A stretch of DNA of 64,000 bases from Dyadobacter subterraneus (GTDB taxonomy: Bacteria > Bacteroidota > Bacteroidia > Cytophagales > Spirosomataceae), in NCBI RefSeq assembly GCF_015221875.1, contig NZ_JACYGY010000001.1, positions 6,006,097 to 6,070,096 on the forward strand. Direction: 5' to 3'. Under the pieces are notes generated by a model, which saw nothing but the letters and a program-made list of their open reading frames with translations, ran no database searches and was not told the origin of the DNA. Below, piece by piece: positions 16,195 to 25,931 of this stretch; position 1 is the stretch's first letter, and each line of letters starts with the position of its first letter. The position numbers and the translations under genes are program-made.

Positions 16195-16878
16195 TCACAT
16201 CACCAGATCGCCATAATACATTTCAATTAATTCGAGGACGTTTTTAACACCAAGTTTTTCAAAAACAATGGACTTATGCGTTCCAACGGTGGAGATTTTT
16301 ATATTTAAATGGCTCGCAATAGCTGACACCGATTCTCCTTTGATCAGATAATCGACAATTTCTTTTTGTCTTTTGGATAGCTTATCATTCAGGGAATTGG
16401 GCGTGTCCGTTTTATTTTTGTGAGGAGAAATTTTTCGACGATGAACATTATTTAAAAAAGTCTCCTGGGCCATCGCTTCCAATAATTCCAGACATAAATA
16501 TCTTTCATTATTCAACACTTTTGTAATGGCCCCAACTATTTCCTCAGCAGATGCATTCTGGGTAAGAAAGCCATTTGCTCCTGCTATCAAATAGCTTATA
16601 GCATGCGGATAATGCAGATTTTTCGCAAAAACTAAAATTCGTACTTTGGGAGAAAATTCCCGGATATCACCAATAAGTTCATCAAGCTGACCCAGATTTG
16701 ATCCAAGTATAACCAGATTGAGATCGGAATTTTGTTTTACTGCGAGTAATGTCTCATCCAGTGAGCTGGTTTGTATTGGCTCTTCAACAATAAAACTTTC
16801 ACTCGCTAATTCCAGCAGCCCCACTCTAACAATTGCATGACTGTCGGCAATCAATATTTTCCATTTATTCATACTCAT
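16195..16878 (-). CDS. NarL/LuxR-type response regulator with a degenerate receiver domain
   Basis: A 227-residue protein with a CheY-like receiver (about 5-125) and a C-terminal LuxR helix-turn-helix (about 160-225: LSKRQKEIVDYLIKGESVSAIASHL, STVGTHK). The receiver lacks key residues. The first acidic pair is Asp-Ser (IADSH) instead of Asp-Asp, and the acceptor Asp is replaced by Gly 59 (LVILGSNLG where VxLxDLxMP is usual). The switch Lys region is also unclear (VFAKNLH, LTQNASAEE). It therefore probably does not use ordinary Asp phosphorylation. No histidine kinase is adjacent. It should bind DNA; targets are unknown. Confidence 0.82.
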   Translation of the reverse strand: MSMNKWKILIADSHAIVRVGLLELASESFIVEEPIQTSSLDETLLAVKQNSDLNLVILGSNLGQLDELIGDIREFSPKVRILVFAKNLHYPHAISYLIAGANGFLTQNASAEEIVGAITKVLNNERYLCLELLEAMAQETFLNNVHRRKISPHKNKTDTPNSLNDKLSKRQKEIVDYLIKGESVSAIASHLNIKISTVGTHKSIVFEKLGVKNVLELIEMYYGDLVM

Positions 16879-17302
16879 TCACACTGGGGGCAGAACATCA
16901 CCCGGATACTCTAAAATTTTATCAAAATAAATTCCTGTCATTCAACTGAATCAGCAGCAATTGAAATATTGTGTATTTACGATAAAATTAACTACATAGA
17001 TTTAGGTAATTGAAGAAATAATGAAATATTGTTGCAAAAGATAAAAAACGCTCTCAAAACGCCAGTTTTGTATCATTATAAAATCTGATAGTTATAATTT
17101 TCAAACAGATTTATCTGGTAATCAAAGCTTAGAAATTAATCTTCGGAACCAATTTCAATAGAACTTATGTTAATTGAACTCACATGTTGAAAGGATATTT
17201 TCGGATCGGAAACAAGCTTTTTTCTACTTCAACGTTTTGTGATATAACGTATTCCCCGGTCCTCTTAGCTGAATCTTATATTAAATCATTTAAGTATTCG
17301 AG
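16879..17302. other. 424-base divergent intergenic region
   Basis: AT-rich spacer between the minus-strand regulator and the plus-strand transpeptidase. It must hold both promoters. TGAAATATTGT occurs twice, at 16962-16972 and 17022-17032 (60 bases apart), perhaps a regulator site. No ORF, hairpin or RNA gene is convincing. Confidence 0.4.
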
Positions 17303-18094
17303 ATGACAAAAGCACAGGTTGTAGTTTTAGTAATGGTTGTTGCGCTTAGCGTTTCCTTTGGCTTTCAAAAAATTAATCCACTTTTCGTTTCTTCTTCTTA
17401 CCAGATTCAAAAAGATACAGTTTCCATAGATTCCGATTCGGTTGAAAAACCGGAATGGGCGATGTTGTATGATTCTCTTGATTTAAAAAAACAGGGACTT
17501 TCTGAAACCGCATTTTTATATGCCTGGTACGGATTTCACAAAATGAAACTTGACAAGCAGATCATGGCCATTGCTGATTTCAGCCAGTCGTCCTGCAAGA
17601 AAAGATTATATGTAATTGACCTGATCAAGAAAAAACTGATACTAAATACCTTCGTCGCGCACGGCAGAAATTCGGGACAGGAATATGCGAAAGAATTTTC
17701 CAATGATAATTCATCGTTCCAGTCAAGTCTTGGATTTTACAAAACATTGGGAACTTATCAGGGCAAACACGGACTTTCTCTTCGTTTGGAAGGACTGGAA
17801 AAAGGTATCAATGATCGCGCCTATGAACGTGCTATCGTCATGCACGGAGCGGATTATGTCAGCGAAGATTTTATAAAAAACACCGGTCGTTTGGGAAGAA
17901 GCCAGGGCTGCCCTGCCGTTTCAATTGCGGATAGCAAAAAGCTAATCCAGCTTTTATACGATGGAGCCGGCCTCTTTATTTATTCCCAAAACCCGCGTTA
18001 TTTCAAATCTTCAGCTTTGTTATCCGGCATCAATATGATCAAAGAAAAAGGTCAGACTCTTGGCGCATCCCTTTTGTACACATCAGCAAAATAA
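17303..18094 (+). CDS. L,D-transpeptidase-like protein (YkuD_2 type)
   Basis: A 263-residue exported protein with an N-terminal hydrophobic anchor or signal (about 4-22). The catalytic region has HGRNSGQEYA, VMHGADYV (His 181) and GRSQGCPAVS (Cys 203), the signature of the YkuD_2 murein L,D-transpeptidase catalytic family. It should form or edit peptidoglycan crosslinks in the periplasm. Its last 43 bases overlap the 3' end of the convergent L,D-transpeptidase gene at 18052, so the two transcripts are complementary at their ends. Confidence 0.82.
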   Translation: MTKAQVVVLVMVVALSVSFGFQKINPLFVSSSYQIQKDTVSIDSDSVEKPEWAMLYDSLDLKKQGLSETAFLYAWYGFHKMKLDKQIMAIADFSQSSCKKRLYVIDLIKKKLILNTFVAHGRNSGQEYAKEFSNDNSSFQSSLGFYKTLGTYQGKHGLSLRLEGLEKGINDRAYERAIVMHGADYVSEDFIKNTGRLGRSQGCPAVSIADSKKLIQLLYDGAGLFIYSQNPRYFKSSALLSGINMIKEKGQTLGASLLYTSAK

Positions 18095-19248
18095 AGAAGA
18101 TCACCTTTTTCGTTACAGTCGGCTCCCAGGTATAAAAGGAAAACAGGAATACGTTTTTTCAATTTATGCCATTTTGGGGGGATTGATGTTGTATCCGGTT
18201 CCATCAAGGAATCATTATCCAGCAATTGTTCACCAGCCATAAAGTTGGCAAGTTCTGTCGGGTGTTGTACTCTCACACATCCGTGACTTCTCCATCTCTG
18301 GTCTGTATTGAAAAGATACCGGGCATTTGTATCGTGTAGATAAATGGCAAGCGGATTTTTAATTTCAACTTTCAATAATCCAAGCGAATTATCACCACCG
18401 GTTTCCTGGCGGAAGCGGTATGGAAATTCTTCCGGCGTCATAGATTCCCAGTCAATTTCTCCGGCATCTACAACCTGTCCTTTTTTATCAATTACCTCAA
18501 TTTTATTTCTCGACAAATACTCTTCATCCTTCGCTGCTTTTGGGAAAATTTCTTTTATCGCGATACTTTTTGGTACGTTCCAGTATGGATGCGTAACAAT
18601 GCTCGTAGCATAAGTATCAATTGTAGGCGTTTGTGTATCAAATTTTCCGGCAACAGTCCTCATGGTAATACCATCTTTTCCATCAGCATCCATTCCTGTT
18701 AAATAAGCACCACGGATATTAACCATCACCAAACGCGGTGCATCACCGGCTTGTCTGTGAATCCAGCGATATGCGTTGATCGATTCGGCAACCACAGCTG
18801 CACTATCCTTTTTATTTTCGCCGATCAGTCTTGTGTAATGACGTTTCAGGTTTTTATAAACCGGATATTCAGGTTCCAGTTTTTCCATCACTTTTTCAAG
18901 CGATTCACCTTTTACCAAAGCAATGGCTGCTTCTTTTAAAATAACCGTATCTGCTTTTACTTTTTTGTTGATATATCTTAATGAAGGCTGATGACCGTAA
19001 CCGGTTTCTTCAAGCAACGCAAATACAGGCGCATCGGATTCTTTGAAAGCAAATTTTTCCGTTTTCACTCCCGCATTTCCTGCGTATTCCAGCAATGCAG
19101 TATATTTCTTTTCTTTACTTAATTCCTTCACCAGCTCTTGTGTTGTCATCTTTTCAACATCCTTTTTACAGGATTGCAGAACAACAAAGACAAGCAGAAT
19201 CAGTACCGAAATGTATTTTGACCGGGATAAACCAGAAGATAATTGCAT
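18052..19248 (-). CDS. L,D-transpeptidase lipoprotein (YcbB-like, short)
   Basis: A 398-residue lipoprotein: signal with lipobox VLQSC (about 23-27). The C-terminal YkuD domain has HPYWNVPKSIAIKEI, YLHDTNARYLF and RSHGCVRVQHP, with catalytic Cys 324. The domain order (helical region, then YkuD with a long capping loop) is that of YcbB/LdtD, but the chain is shorter than the usual 500-600 residues and shows no PG_binding domain. It makes 3-3 or related crosslinks in peptidoglycan. It converges with another L,D-transpeptidase gene, overlapping by 43 bases. Confidence 0.87.
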   Translation of the reverse strand: MQLSSGLSRSKYISVLILLVFVVLQSCKKDVEKMTTQELVKELSKEKKYTALLEYAGNAGVKTEKFAFKESDAPVFALLEETGYGHQPSLRYINKKVKADTVILKEAAIALVKGESLEKVMEKLEPEYPVYKNLKRHYTRLIGENKKDSAAVVAESINAYRWIHRQAGDAPRLVMVNIRGAYLTGMDADGKDGITMRTVAGKFDTQTPTIDTYATSIVTHPYWNVPKSIAIKEIFPKAAKDEEYLSRNKIEVIDKKGQVVDAGEIDWESMTPEEFPYRFRQETGGDNSLGLLKVEIKNPLAIYLHDTNARYLFNTDQRWRSHGCVRVQHPTELANFMAGEQLLDNDSLMEPDTTSIPPKWHKLKKRIPVFLLYLGADCNEKGDLLYFADVYKRDAPRV

Positions 19249-19486
19249 GAGTAGTAAAATAATAGTTCTGGTTAACTTAATAAAATTGTCGTGCTAGGTA
19301 TCAGAAACGAATACTAGCATCTATAAAGTACTAAATAATACTATGTTAAATAATATAGTCTGTTTCTTCGTCTTCAATTTGAGGGAAATATGGGGAAATA
19401 AATGAACAGCAAATTTTCAATTTCAAATCTGTTGGTACGGAACGAAACTTCTTCAAACACGATTATTTAATCTATTACTCATCTCC

Positions 19487-19494
19487 TATTTTTG
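19487..19494 (+). promoter_or_regulatory. Candidate -7 box of the RarD-like gene
   Basis: TATTTTTG fits TAnnTTTG and lies 23 bases before the ATG at 19517. The -33 element is not clear. Confidence 0.4.
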
Positions 19495-19516
19495 TGATTC
19501 TCACGAATCAATTGAA

Positions 19517-20419
19517 ATGAAATCTTCAAAATATTACATCGCAGCACTTTCTTCATTTTCCATCTGGGGATTCTTCAGTTTTGCACTAAAAGCTTTACAC
19601 AACTACGCCTCGCTGGATATTTTGTTTTACAGGGTTTTCTTTTGCGCAGTTCTGATGCTGGTTATCAGTCTGCTTTTCAGACAAAAAGTTTTGAAAGAAA
19701 ATTATGCTTTTTTCAAATCGCTGAATCAGAAAAAGAAAAGAGAAATTGTCGTGGTGACTTTACTGGGAGGCTCGTTACTTACTGCGAACTGGTTCTTTTT
19801 TATCTATGCAATCAACCACATCAGCGTAAAAGCGGGATCATTGGCTTATCTGGTTTGTCCAATTCTGACGACGGTGCTGGCTTATTTTATTTTGCATGAA
19901 AAACTGAACCGCTGGCAATGGGCAGCCGTAGCGTTAAGTGCATTCAGTTGTTCCATATTGTCTATCGGCCATTTGACAGATCTTTTATACAGTCTCATCA
20001 TTGCCACTTCCTATGCGCTTTATCTGGTAAGCCAAAAGAAAAGCACAGGATTTGATAAATTCCTGCTGCTTACTTTTCAAATTGTATTTTCGTCTTTACT
20101 TCTACTACCCTTTTATCCAGTTTATAGTGCCAACGTTCCCACTGAGATTTCATTTTACGTATTGATTGTAGTCATCGCTATTGTTTTTACCATTGCTCCG
20201 CTGTTTTTGAATCTGTATGCTTTGCAGGGCGTCAATTCTTCAACCATGGGCATTCTGCTTTATATCAATCCGCTGATCGGTTTTATAATAGCAGTATTCT
20301 ATTTCAAAGAAGAAATTACGGGATTGCAACTGGTCGCTTATAGTCTGATTCTGGCAGCAATTGTGATCTTTAACAAGAACTATATTTTCAAAAGTAAGAA
20401 GGAACTTTCCGCACTTTAA
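19517..20419 (+). CDS. EamA-family transporter, RarD-like
   Basis: A 300-residue, ten-helix drug/metabolite transporter. SSFSIWGFFSFALKAL and FYRVFFCAVLML at the start, NWFFFIYAINH in the middle and INPLIGFIIAVFYFKEE near the end are the RarD pattern. It lies in the inner membrane and moves a small metabolite, substrate unknown. It is monocistronic, with a candidate -7 box just upstream. Confidence 0.85.
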   Translation: MKSSKYYIAALSSFSIWGFFSFALKALHNYASLDILFYRVFFCAVLMLVISLLFRQKVLKENYAFFKSLNQKKKREIVVVTLLGGSLLTANWFFFIYAINHISVKAGSLAYLVCPILTTVLAYFILHEKLNRWQWAAVALSAFSCSILSIGHLTDLLYSLIIATSYALYLVSQKKSTGFDKFLLLTFQIVFSSLLLLPFYPVYSANVPTEISFYVLIVVIAIVFTIAPLFLNLYALQGVNSSTMGILLYINPLIGFIIAVFYFKEEITGLQLVAYSLILAAIVIFNKNYIFKSKKELSAL

Positions 20420-20569
20420 AATTTTAAATTTATTTTCGATTATAGGGGTATAAGCAGTTACAAATCACATCTTTATCTCAAACCGTCATTTTTGTATTTG
20501 CCGTCAAAAAGTAATAGTGATTAGTGCCTGATTTTAGAGTTTGTGAATTGCAACTAAATAATCCTCTAT

Positions 20570-21274
20570 ATGAAAACTTTGCTGTTTGTACTATTGCTAT
20601 CGGCTCCTGCCAGTGATCTTGTTTCTCAAACGATGCCTCCCGGTTCAGGAAAGGAAAACAAAGAAGGAATTCGGGTTTCTCCGAAAGGAATTTACCAGTT
20701 TGAAGAATTTAAGGACGGCAAGGTTTATTTCAAAAATGGAAAACATACGCGGGTAAAACTGAATTATAACTATCTGCACGGTGAAGTTGAATATATTGCC
20801 GCAAGCCGCGATACCTTGCTGATCACCAACAAAGAATTCATCGACCATATTTCTATTGGCGAAAATATTTTTTATAGCCGGCTTAAAAAGGGAGAAATGG
20901 AAGTTGTTGGAAATTTCAATAATGTGCTCCTGGCAAAAAAGAAATACCTGGCAGTAAAAGGAAGTTCCGCGAATATGTCGGAAAGAAAACTGACGGCTAC
21001 CAGCGAAAGTGCAATCCCAACTTCTCTCTTGATCAATAATCTCAACGGAGAATTTCAGTGGCAAAATAATGCATCACGCCCGGATTATAAATACAAAACT
21101 ACCTATTACCTGATTGATCAAAATCGCAATTTTCATCCGGCCAGAAGGTCCGGTTTTTCAAAAATCTATGCAAAACAGCAGGATGTGCTATCAGAATTTC
21201 TTCGGAAAAATGAAATTGATTTTGATAATGAAGATCAGCTGAAACAGCTTCTGAAATTTTGCAGTGAAATATAA
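20570..21274 (+). CDS. Exported protein of unknown function
   Basis: A 234-residue protein with a short signal peptide (about 1-20, ending LVSQ). The mature part is rich in Lys and short beta strands (KGIYQFEEFKDGKVYFKNGKHTRVKLNYNYLHGEVEYI), a pattern seen in many Bacteroidota secreted proteins with KxYFKNGxxxxxxLNYNxLxxEVxFI. No enzyme motif, no T9SS sorting domain. It is followed by a bidirectional terminator. Confidence 0.6.
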   Translation: MKTLLFVLLLSAPASDLVSQTMPPGSGKENKEGIRVSPKGIYQFEEFKDGKVYFKNGKHTRVKLNYNYLHGEVEYIAASRDTLLITNKEFIDHISIGENIFYSRLKKGEMEVVGNFNNVLLAKKKYLAVKGSSANMSERKLTATSESAIPTSLLINNLNGEFQWQNNASRPDYKYKTTYYLIDQNRNFHPARRSGFSKIYAKQQDVLSEFLRKNEIDFDNEDQLKQLLKFCSEI

Positions 21275-21297
21275 TTGGTGGTTCTATTTTGATAAAA

Positions 21298-21335
21298 ATG
21301 AAAAAGGGATGTCATTGCCGACATCCCTTTTTCAT
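21298..21335. terminator. Bidirectional terminator
   Basis: ATGAAAAAGGGATGTC pairs perfectly with its complement over 16 bases around ATTGCC, between convergent genes. Confidence 0.85.
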
Positions 21336-21350
21336 TGAGATATTCTGATA

Positions 21351-22115
21351 CTAGATTTCTCTGATCCAGATATTACGGAAACTTGTTGTGTTGTTGTGAT
21401 CCTGCAATCTGATCGGGCCTGGTCCGTGAGGCGTGATCATCGGTTGTCCAATGTAAGGCGTGGTCCCTTGAATTGCTGTATGGTTTTGAACCAAAACACC
21501 GTTCAAAAGAACTGTGATATATGGAGGAATTGTCATTTGTCCATCTTTGTTGAAATGCGGAGCAGTATAAACGATGTCGTAAGTCTGCCATTCGCCAGGT
21601 CCAACAACCGGGTTTACCAACGGCATTGTTTGTTTGTAAATAGAACCAGCCTGTCCGTTTACATACGTTGGGTTATTGTAGCTGTCAAGTACCTGAAGCT
21701 CATAAATTCCCTGCATAAAAATACCGCTGTTTCCACGTCCCTGGCTGCTTCCCTCCACTTTTGCAGGAGTACGCCATTCGATATGAAGCTGATAATCTGA
21801 GAAACTTTGTTTGGTAACGATATCACCTTTTTTAGGTGCACAAGTTAACGCGCCGTCAGCAACTGTCCATGGTGCAGGCCCGCCGCCTTCATTGCCTGAA
21901 ACCCATTGATCAAGATTTTTACCATCAAATAAAACAATTGCATCCGAAGGTGCTGAAAAACCATAACCGGTTGGGGCAGCTTTTCCAGGTGTTACAATGC
22001 GAGGAACCGGAGTCCATAATTCGCTAGATTCAGGAGTTTGTTTCGAGGGCTGTAATTGTGCATACGATGCGGCTGTTGTTAACAGACCAGCCACAATCAT
22101 TGTAATTTTTTTCAT
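21351..22115 (-). CDS. DUF1080 (3-keto-disaccharide hydrolase family) exported protein
   Basis: A 254-residue protein with a signal peptide (about 1-19, ending SYAQ). The single DUF1080 domain is a concanavalin-like beta sandwich: AIVLFDGKNLDQWVSG, YQLHIEWRTP, GNSGIFMQGIYELQVLDSY, and a final GPIRLQDHNNTTSFRNIWI. DUF1080 proteins hydrolyse 3-keto-glycosides or bind sugars in the periplasm. It is divergent from the GH92 gene across a 251-base region that holds a LacI-type palindrome, so both may share control. Confidence 0.88.
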   Translation of the reverse strand: MKKITMIVAGLLTTAASYAQLQPSKQTPESSELWTPVPRIVTPGKAAPTGYGFSAPSDAIVLFDGKNLDQWVSGNEGGGPAPWTVADGALTCAPKKGDIVTKQSFSDYQLHIEWRTPAKVEGSSQGRGNSGIFMQGIYELQVLDSYNNPTYVNGQAGSIYKQTMPLVNPVVGPGEWQTYDIVYTAPHFNKDGQMTIPPYITVLLNGVLVQNHTAIQGTTPYIGQPMITPHGPGPIRLQDHNNTTSFRNIWIREI

Positions 22116-22312
22116 AGATTATCAATCGATTTTTATTTGGGATTATAAGATTTAAAAAGAACTGATTTACTCATGTTTTTTAGTCCGCAGGTCAATTCCT
22201 TACCTTTGGATGTCTGTAAAAACGTGAATTTCGATCAGAGATTTCAAATTTACGCGTCTTAAATTGCATAATAAGCATAAATATTAAAAATATAAATTGC
22301 TGATGTGTTTGC

Positions 22313-22324
22313 TAAATCGATTTA
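22313..22324. promoter_or_regulatory. LacI-type operator palindrome upstream of GH92
   Basis: TAAATCGATTTA is a perfect 12-base palindrome with a central CG, as LacI-family proteins prefer. It lies after a TTTG (22307-22310) and before a TACTTTT stretch that may be the -7 box of the GH92 gene. A near-identical site occurs at 25934-25945 by the LacI gene. Confidence 0.6.
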
Positions 22325-22366
22325 TATCTACTTTTAACTAAAAGTTAAACGCTGACCTTCAAGTTT

Positions 22367-24727
22367 ATGCCTTTATTTTCTATCAATACAAATAGTAAAA
22401 TGACCCTGACAAAGCTTTTTTCCACCGCCTTTTTTCTTGCTTCACTTAGTTCTTTTGCCCAAAAAGGAACAGAAAATTTTGTCCCTTATGCACATCCACT
22501 GGTTGGAACGGCCAAAATGGGACACACCTATCCAGGCGCAACGGTTCCTTTCGGAATGGTTCAGTTGAGTCCGGATACCGATACATTGCCATATGGTGTC
22601 AACGGAAAATACAATGCCGATGTTTACAGATTCTGCGCGGGTTATCAATACGACAGCAAAACAATCACAGGTTTCAGTCACACGCATTTCAGCGGAACCG
22701 GACATTCGGATCTTGGAGATTTCCTGATTATGCCAACAACGGGAAAACTGCAATTAAATCCCGGAACGGAAGATAAACCGGAAAGCGGCTACCGTTCAGC
22801 TTTTTCTCACAAAAACGAAACCTCGGAACCCGCTTATTATAAAGTAAAACTCGACGACCATAATATCACGGCAGAATTAACGACCAGCAACCGTGTTGGG
22901 ATGCATCAGTATACTTTTCCAAAATCGGATGAGGCGCACGTGATTCTGGATTTAATGGCCGGACTGTATCAATATGACAATAAAAATGTCTGGACTTTTG
23001 TACGCGTTGAAAATGATACTTTAATCACCGGATTTCGTCAGACAAACGGTTGGGCTAGGACACGGATCGTTTATTTCGCGATGACTTTCAGTAAACCGTT
23101 TAAAAATTACGGTACCAGAATTGACGATAAAAATGTCTATAAAGGTTTCTGGGGAAAGTTCGATCAGGCGCATAATTTCCCGGAAGTGGCTGGAAAAAAC
23201 CTGAAAATGTATTTTGATTTTCAAACAGCGGAAAACGAAAAGATCAAGATCAAATTTGCCATTTCTCCGGTAAGTACCGAAGGTGCATTGGCGAATATGA
23301 AAGCTGAAATTCCGCATTGGGATTTTGACCGTGTCAAACAGGAAGGACAAGCGCTTTGGAACAAAGAATTCAATAAAGTTGCGATCAAAGCGATTAATGA
23401 AGATGACAAAGTGAACTTCTACACTGCGATGTATCATTCGTTTTTAGGACCTACCACTTATATGGACGTTGACGGATCTTACAAAGGGATTGATCAAATT
23501 GTTCACAAAACGGATAGTTTTACAAATTATACAAGTTTCTCACTTTGGGACACTTACAGAACTTTGCATCCGCTTTTCAACGTTTTGCAGCCAGCCAGAA
23601 ATGCAGATATGATCAAATCCATGCTGGCGCATTATAACCAAAGTGTGCATAAAATGCTGCCGGTATGGTCGCATTATGGAAATGAAAACTGGTGTATGAT
23701 CGGCTATCATTCTGTGCCGGTTATTGCGGACGCGGTAATCAAAGGGAATGCTAATTTTGATGTTAACAAAGCGCTGGATGCCTGCGTGACAACAGCCAGA
23801 AATAAATATTACGACGGACTGAATTACTACATGGAAAAAGGTTTTGTGCCGGATGACAAAAATTCGTCTTCCGTTTCAAAAACTTTGGAATATGCATATG
23901 ACGACTGGTGTATCGCGCAAATGGCGAAGAAATTGAACCGTTCTGACATTTATGATGAGTTTATCAAACGTGCTGCTAACTACAAAAATGTTTATGACGC
24001 ATCCATCGGTTTTATGCGCCCAAAATTGGATGATGGTTCCTGGAGAAAAAACTTTGATCCGCTTGATACGCACGGACAAGGTTTTATTGAGGGAAATTCC
24101 TGGAATTACAGTTTGTACGTACCACAGGCACCGACTGATATGATCGAGTTGATGGGTGGAAAAAAACGTTTCACAACCCATCTGGACTCACTTTTCAGCA
24201 TGAATTTGCCGGATAAATATTTTGAAAATACTGAAGATATATCCCGCGACGGAATCATTGGTAATTATGTTCACGGAAATGAGCCTTCACACCACGTAGC
24301 TTATTTGTACAACTGGCTGGATCAACCATGGAAAACGGAGGAAAAAACACGGATGATCCTGAAAGCGATGTACAAATCTTCTGTTGATGGATTAGGTGGA
24401 AATGATGATTTCGGACAAATGAGCGCCTGGTTTATTTTCAGCTCACTGGGTTTTTATCCGGTAGCACCAGGTTCAGATCAATATATTTTTACCAGTCCAA
24501 CGGTACAAAATGCAAAGCTTAATCTTGAAAACGGTAAGACTTTTGAAATCGATGTAAAAGACCAGAGCGATAAAAATGTGTATATTCAGAAAATTGAACT
24601 GAACGGTAAAGTTCTGACCCGCAATTACATTACGCATGCAGAAATCATGGACGGAGGCAGGATCAATTTCGTTATGGGTGCCAAACCGAACAAGAAAAGA
24701 GTGGCGGCAGAATCAGTTAAGAAATGA
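22367..24727 (+). CDS. GH92 family exo-alpha-mannosidase
   Basis: A full-length (786-residue) GH92 enzyme with a signal peptide; the true start may be the internal ATG at 22400 (MTLTKLFSTAF). Domain 1 (about 35-290) opens with the GH92 mark HTYPGATVPFGMVQLSPDT. The (alpha/alpha)6 catalytic domain has SLWDTYRTLHPL, GNSWNYSLYVP, the catalytic GNEPSHHVAYLYNW, and GGNDDFGQMSAWFIFSSLGFYPVAPG. GH92 enzymes remove terminal alpha-mannose from glycans with calcium, outside the cytosol. It lies between a DUF1080 gene and the LacI regulator and has a candidate operator 43 bases upstream. Confidence 0.93.
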   Translation: MPLFSINTNSKMTLTKLFSTAFFLASLSSFAQKGTENFVPYAHPLVGTAKMGHTYPGATVPFGMVQLSPDTDTLPYGVNGKYNADVYRFCAGYQYDSKTITGFSHTHFSGTGHSDLGDFLIMPTTGKLQLNPGTEDKPESGYRSAFSHKNETSEPAYYKVKLDDHNITAELTTSNRVGMHQYTFPKSDEAHVILDLMAGLYQYDNKNVWTFVRVENDTLITGFRQTNGWARTRIVYFAMTFSKPFKNYGTRIDDKNVYKGFWGKFDQAHNFPEVAGKNLKMYFDFQTAENEKIKIKFAISPVSTEGALANMKAEIPHWDFDRVKQEGQALWNKEFNKVAIKAINEDDKVNFYTAMYHSFLGPTTYMDVDGSYKGIDQIVHKTDSFTNYTSFSLWDTYRTLHPLFNVLQPARNADMIKSMLAHYNQSVHKMLPVWSHYGNENWCMIGYHSVPVIADAVIKGNANFDVNKALDACVTTARNKYYDGLNYYMEKGFVPDDKNSSSVSKTLEYAYDDWCIAQMAKKLNRSDIYDEFIKRAANYKNVYDASIGFMRPKLDDGSWRKNFDPLDTHGQGFIEGNSWNYSLYVPQAPTDMIELMGGKKRFTTHLDSLFSMNLPDKYFENTEDISRDGIIGNYVHGNEPSHHVAYLYNWLDQPWKTEEKTRMILKAMYKSSVDGLGGNDDFGQMSAWFIFSSLGFYPVAPGSDQYIFTSPTVQNAKLNLENGKTFEIDVKDQSDKNVYIQKIELNGKVLTRNYITHAEIMDGGRINFVMGAKPNKKRVAAESVKK

Positions 24728-24842
24728 TTCCGTATATTGCTTTCTGAATTTTTTGTATAAAATATAGGAGTAAAAATTCATTGAGAACCCCGTTTTCAGT
24801 GAATTTTTATTTTAGTCAAATTAACGTCCGCCTTTAATAAAA

Positions 24843-25865
24843 ATGAGTAAAAAACTTTCCATACGGGATATCGGAAAAGAATTAGGAATATCAATCACGA
24901 CTGTTTCTTTCATTTTAAACGGTAAGGCCAAGGAAAAACGAATCAGTGAGGCACTTACAGAAAAGGTTTTGAAATTTGTCGAAGAGGTGAATTTCAAACC
25001 CAATATGATGGCTCAGGGATTACGGACGGGCAAATCCAAAATCATCTGTCTGATGGTGGAAGATATTTCCAATAACCTTCTTTTTGCCCAGGTTGCAAGA
25101 TTGATTGAGGAGGAAGCGCATAGTAAAGGTTACCGCATTATTTATTGCAGCACGGATAACAAAACAGAAAAAGCCATAGAACTCATCCGCCTTTTTCGTG
25201 ATCGCTCCATTGACGGATTTATTATCACACCTCCGGAAGGAATTGAAGATGAAATCCAATCGCTTATTGATGAGGATATTCCCGTTGTTCTGATTGACAG
25301 AAATCTTCCAAAACTGAAATGTAATTATGTTGGTATTGAAAACCTGAACAGCAGCTACCAGGCAATTAACCACTTAATCACGAACGGCTTTAATAATATT
25401 GCTTTTGTATCAATTGAATCTGATCAGATGCAAATGGTCGACCGGCAGGGTGGCTATGATAAAGCAGTCTCAGGTGCGGGTTTGAAATCATTCGTCAAAA
25501 AACTCAATTTTTATAACAGTCCGGAACAAAACGTAAGCGAAATTGCTTCATTTCTTACTGATAACAAGGAAATTGACGCAGTTTTCTTTTCAACCAATTA
25601 CATCGGTGTCTGGGGTTTACAGGCAATTAAAAGTCTGAAACTGAATATCCCAAACGATATTGCCGTCGTATCCTTTGATGATCACGACTTGTTTAAATTT
25701 TATAGTCCGTCTATCACCGTTATAGCCCAACCCGTTCCGGAGCTGTCAACGCATATTATCAGACTTATGCTGAATGCTTTGAAAGAAAAAGATACCAATA
25801 TTCATGAAATTATTCTTCCTGCACAGCTGATTATCAGGGATTCTTCAACAAAAGCGGTTTCCTGA
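24843..25865 (+). CDS. LacI-family transcriptional regulator
   Basis: A 340-residue regulator with the LacI helix-turn-helix at the N-terminus (SIRDIGKELGISITTVSFILNG, about 5-27) and hinge (NFKPNMMAQGLRTGKS). The rest is a periplasmic-binding-like sugar sensor (IICLMVEDISNN, DGFIITPPEG, VLIDRNLP, NIAFVS, AVVSFDDHDLF). It should repress in the absence of a sugar. Two palindromes of the right kind flank it: TAAATCGATTTA before GH92 and ACTAAACCGATTTAGT just after this gene, so GH92 and the DUF1080-dehydrogenase operon are the likely targets. Confidence 0.9.
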   Translation: MSKKLSIRDIGKELGISITTVSFILNGKAKEKRISEALTEKVLKFVEEVNFKPNMMAQGLRTGKSKIICLMVEDISNNLLFAQVARLIEEEAHSKGYRIIYCSTDNKTEKAIELIRLFRDRSIDGFIITPPEGIEDEIQSLIDEDIPVVLIDRNLPKLKCNYVGIENLNSSYQAINHLITNGFNNIAFVSIESDQMQMVDRQGGYDKAVSGAGLKSFVKKLNFYNSPEQNVSEIASFLTDNKEIDAVFFSTNYIGVWGLQAIKSLKLNIPNDIAVVSFDDHDLFKFYSPSITVIAQPVPELSTHIIRLMLNALKEKDTNIHEIILPAQLIIRDSSTKAVS

Positions 25866-25931
25866 AATCATATTAATAATATGTAAATAATAAAGCCACT
25901 ATTGAAAAATTATTAATATCTAAGTAAGTTT

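Noticed and set aside
22442..22753. Minus-strand frames inside GH92, the DUF1080 genes and the dehydrogenase
   Set aside because: All overlap well-supported genes in other frames and lack family features.
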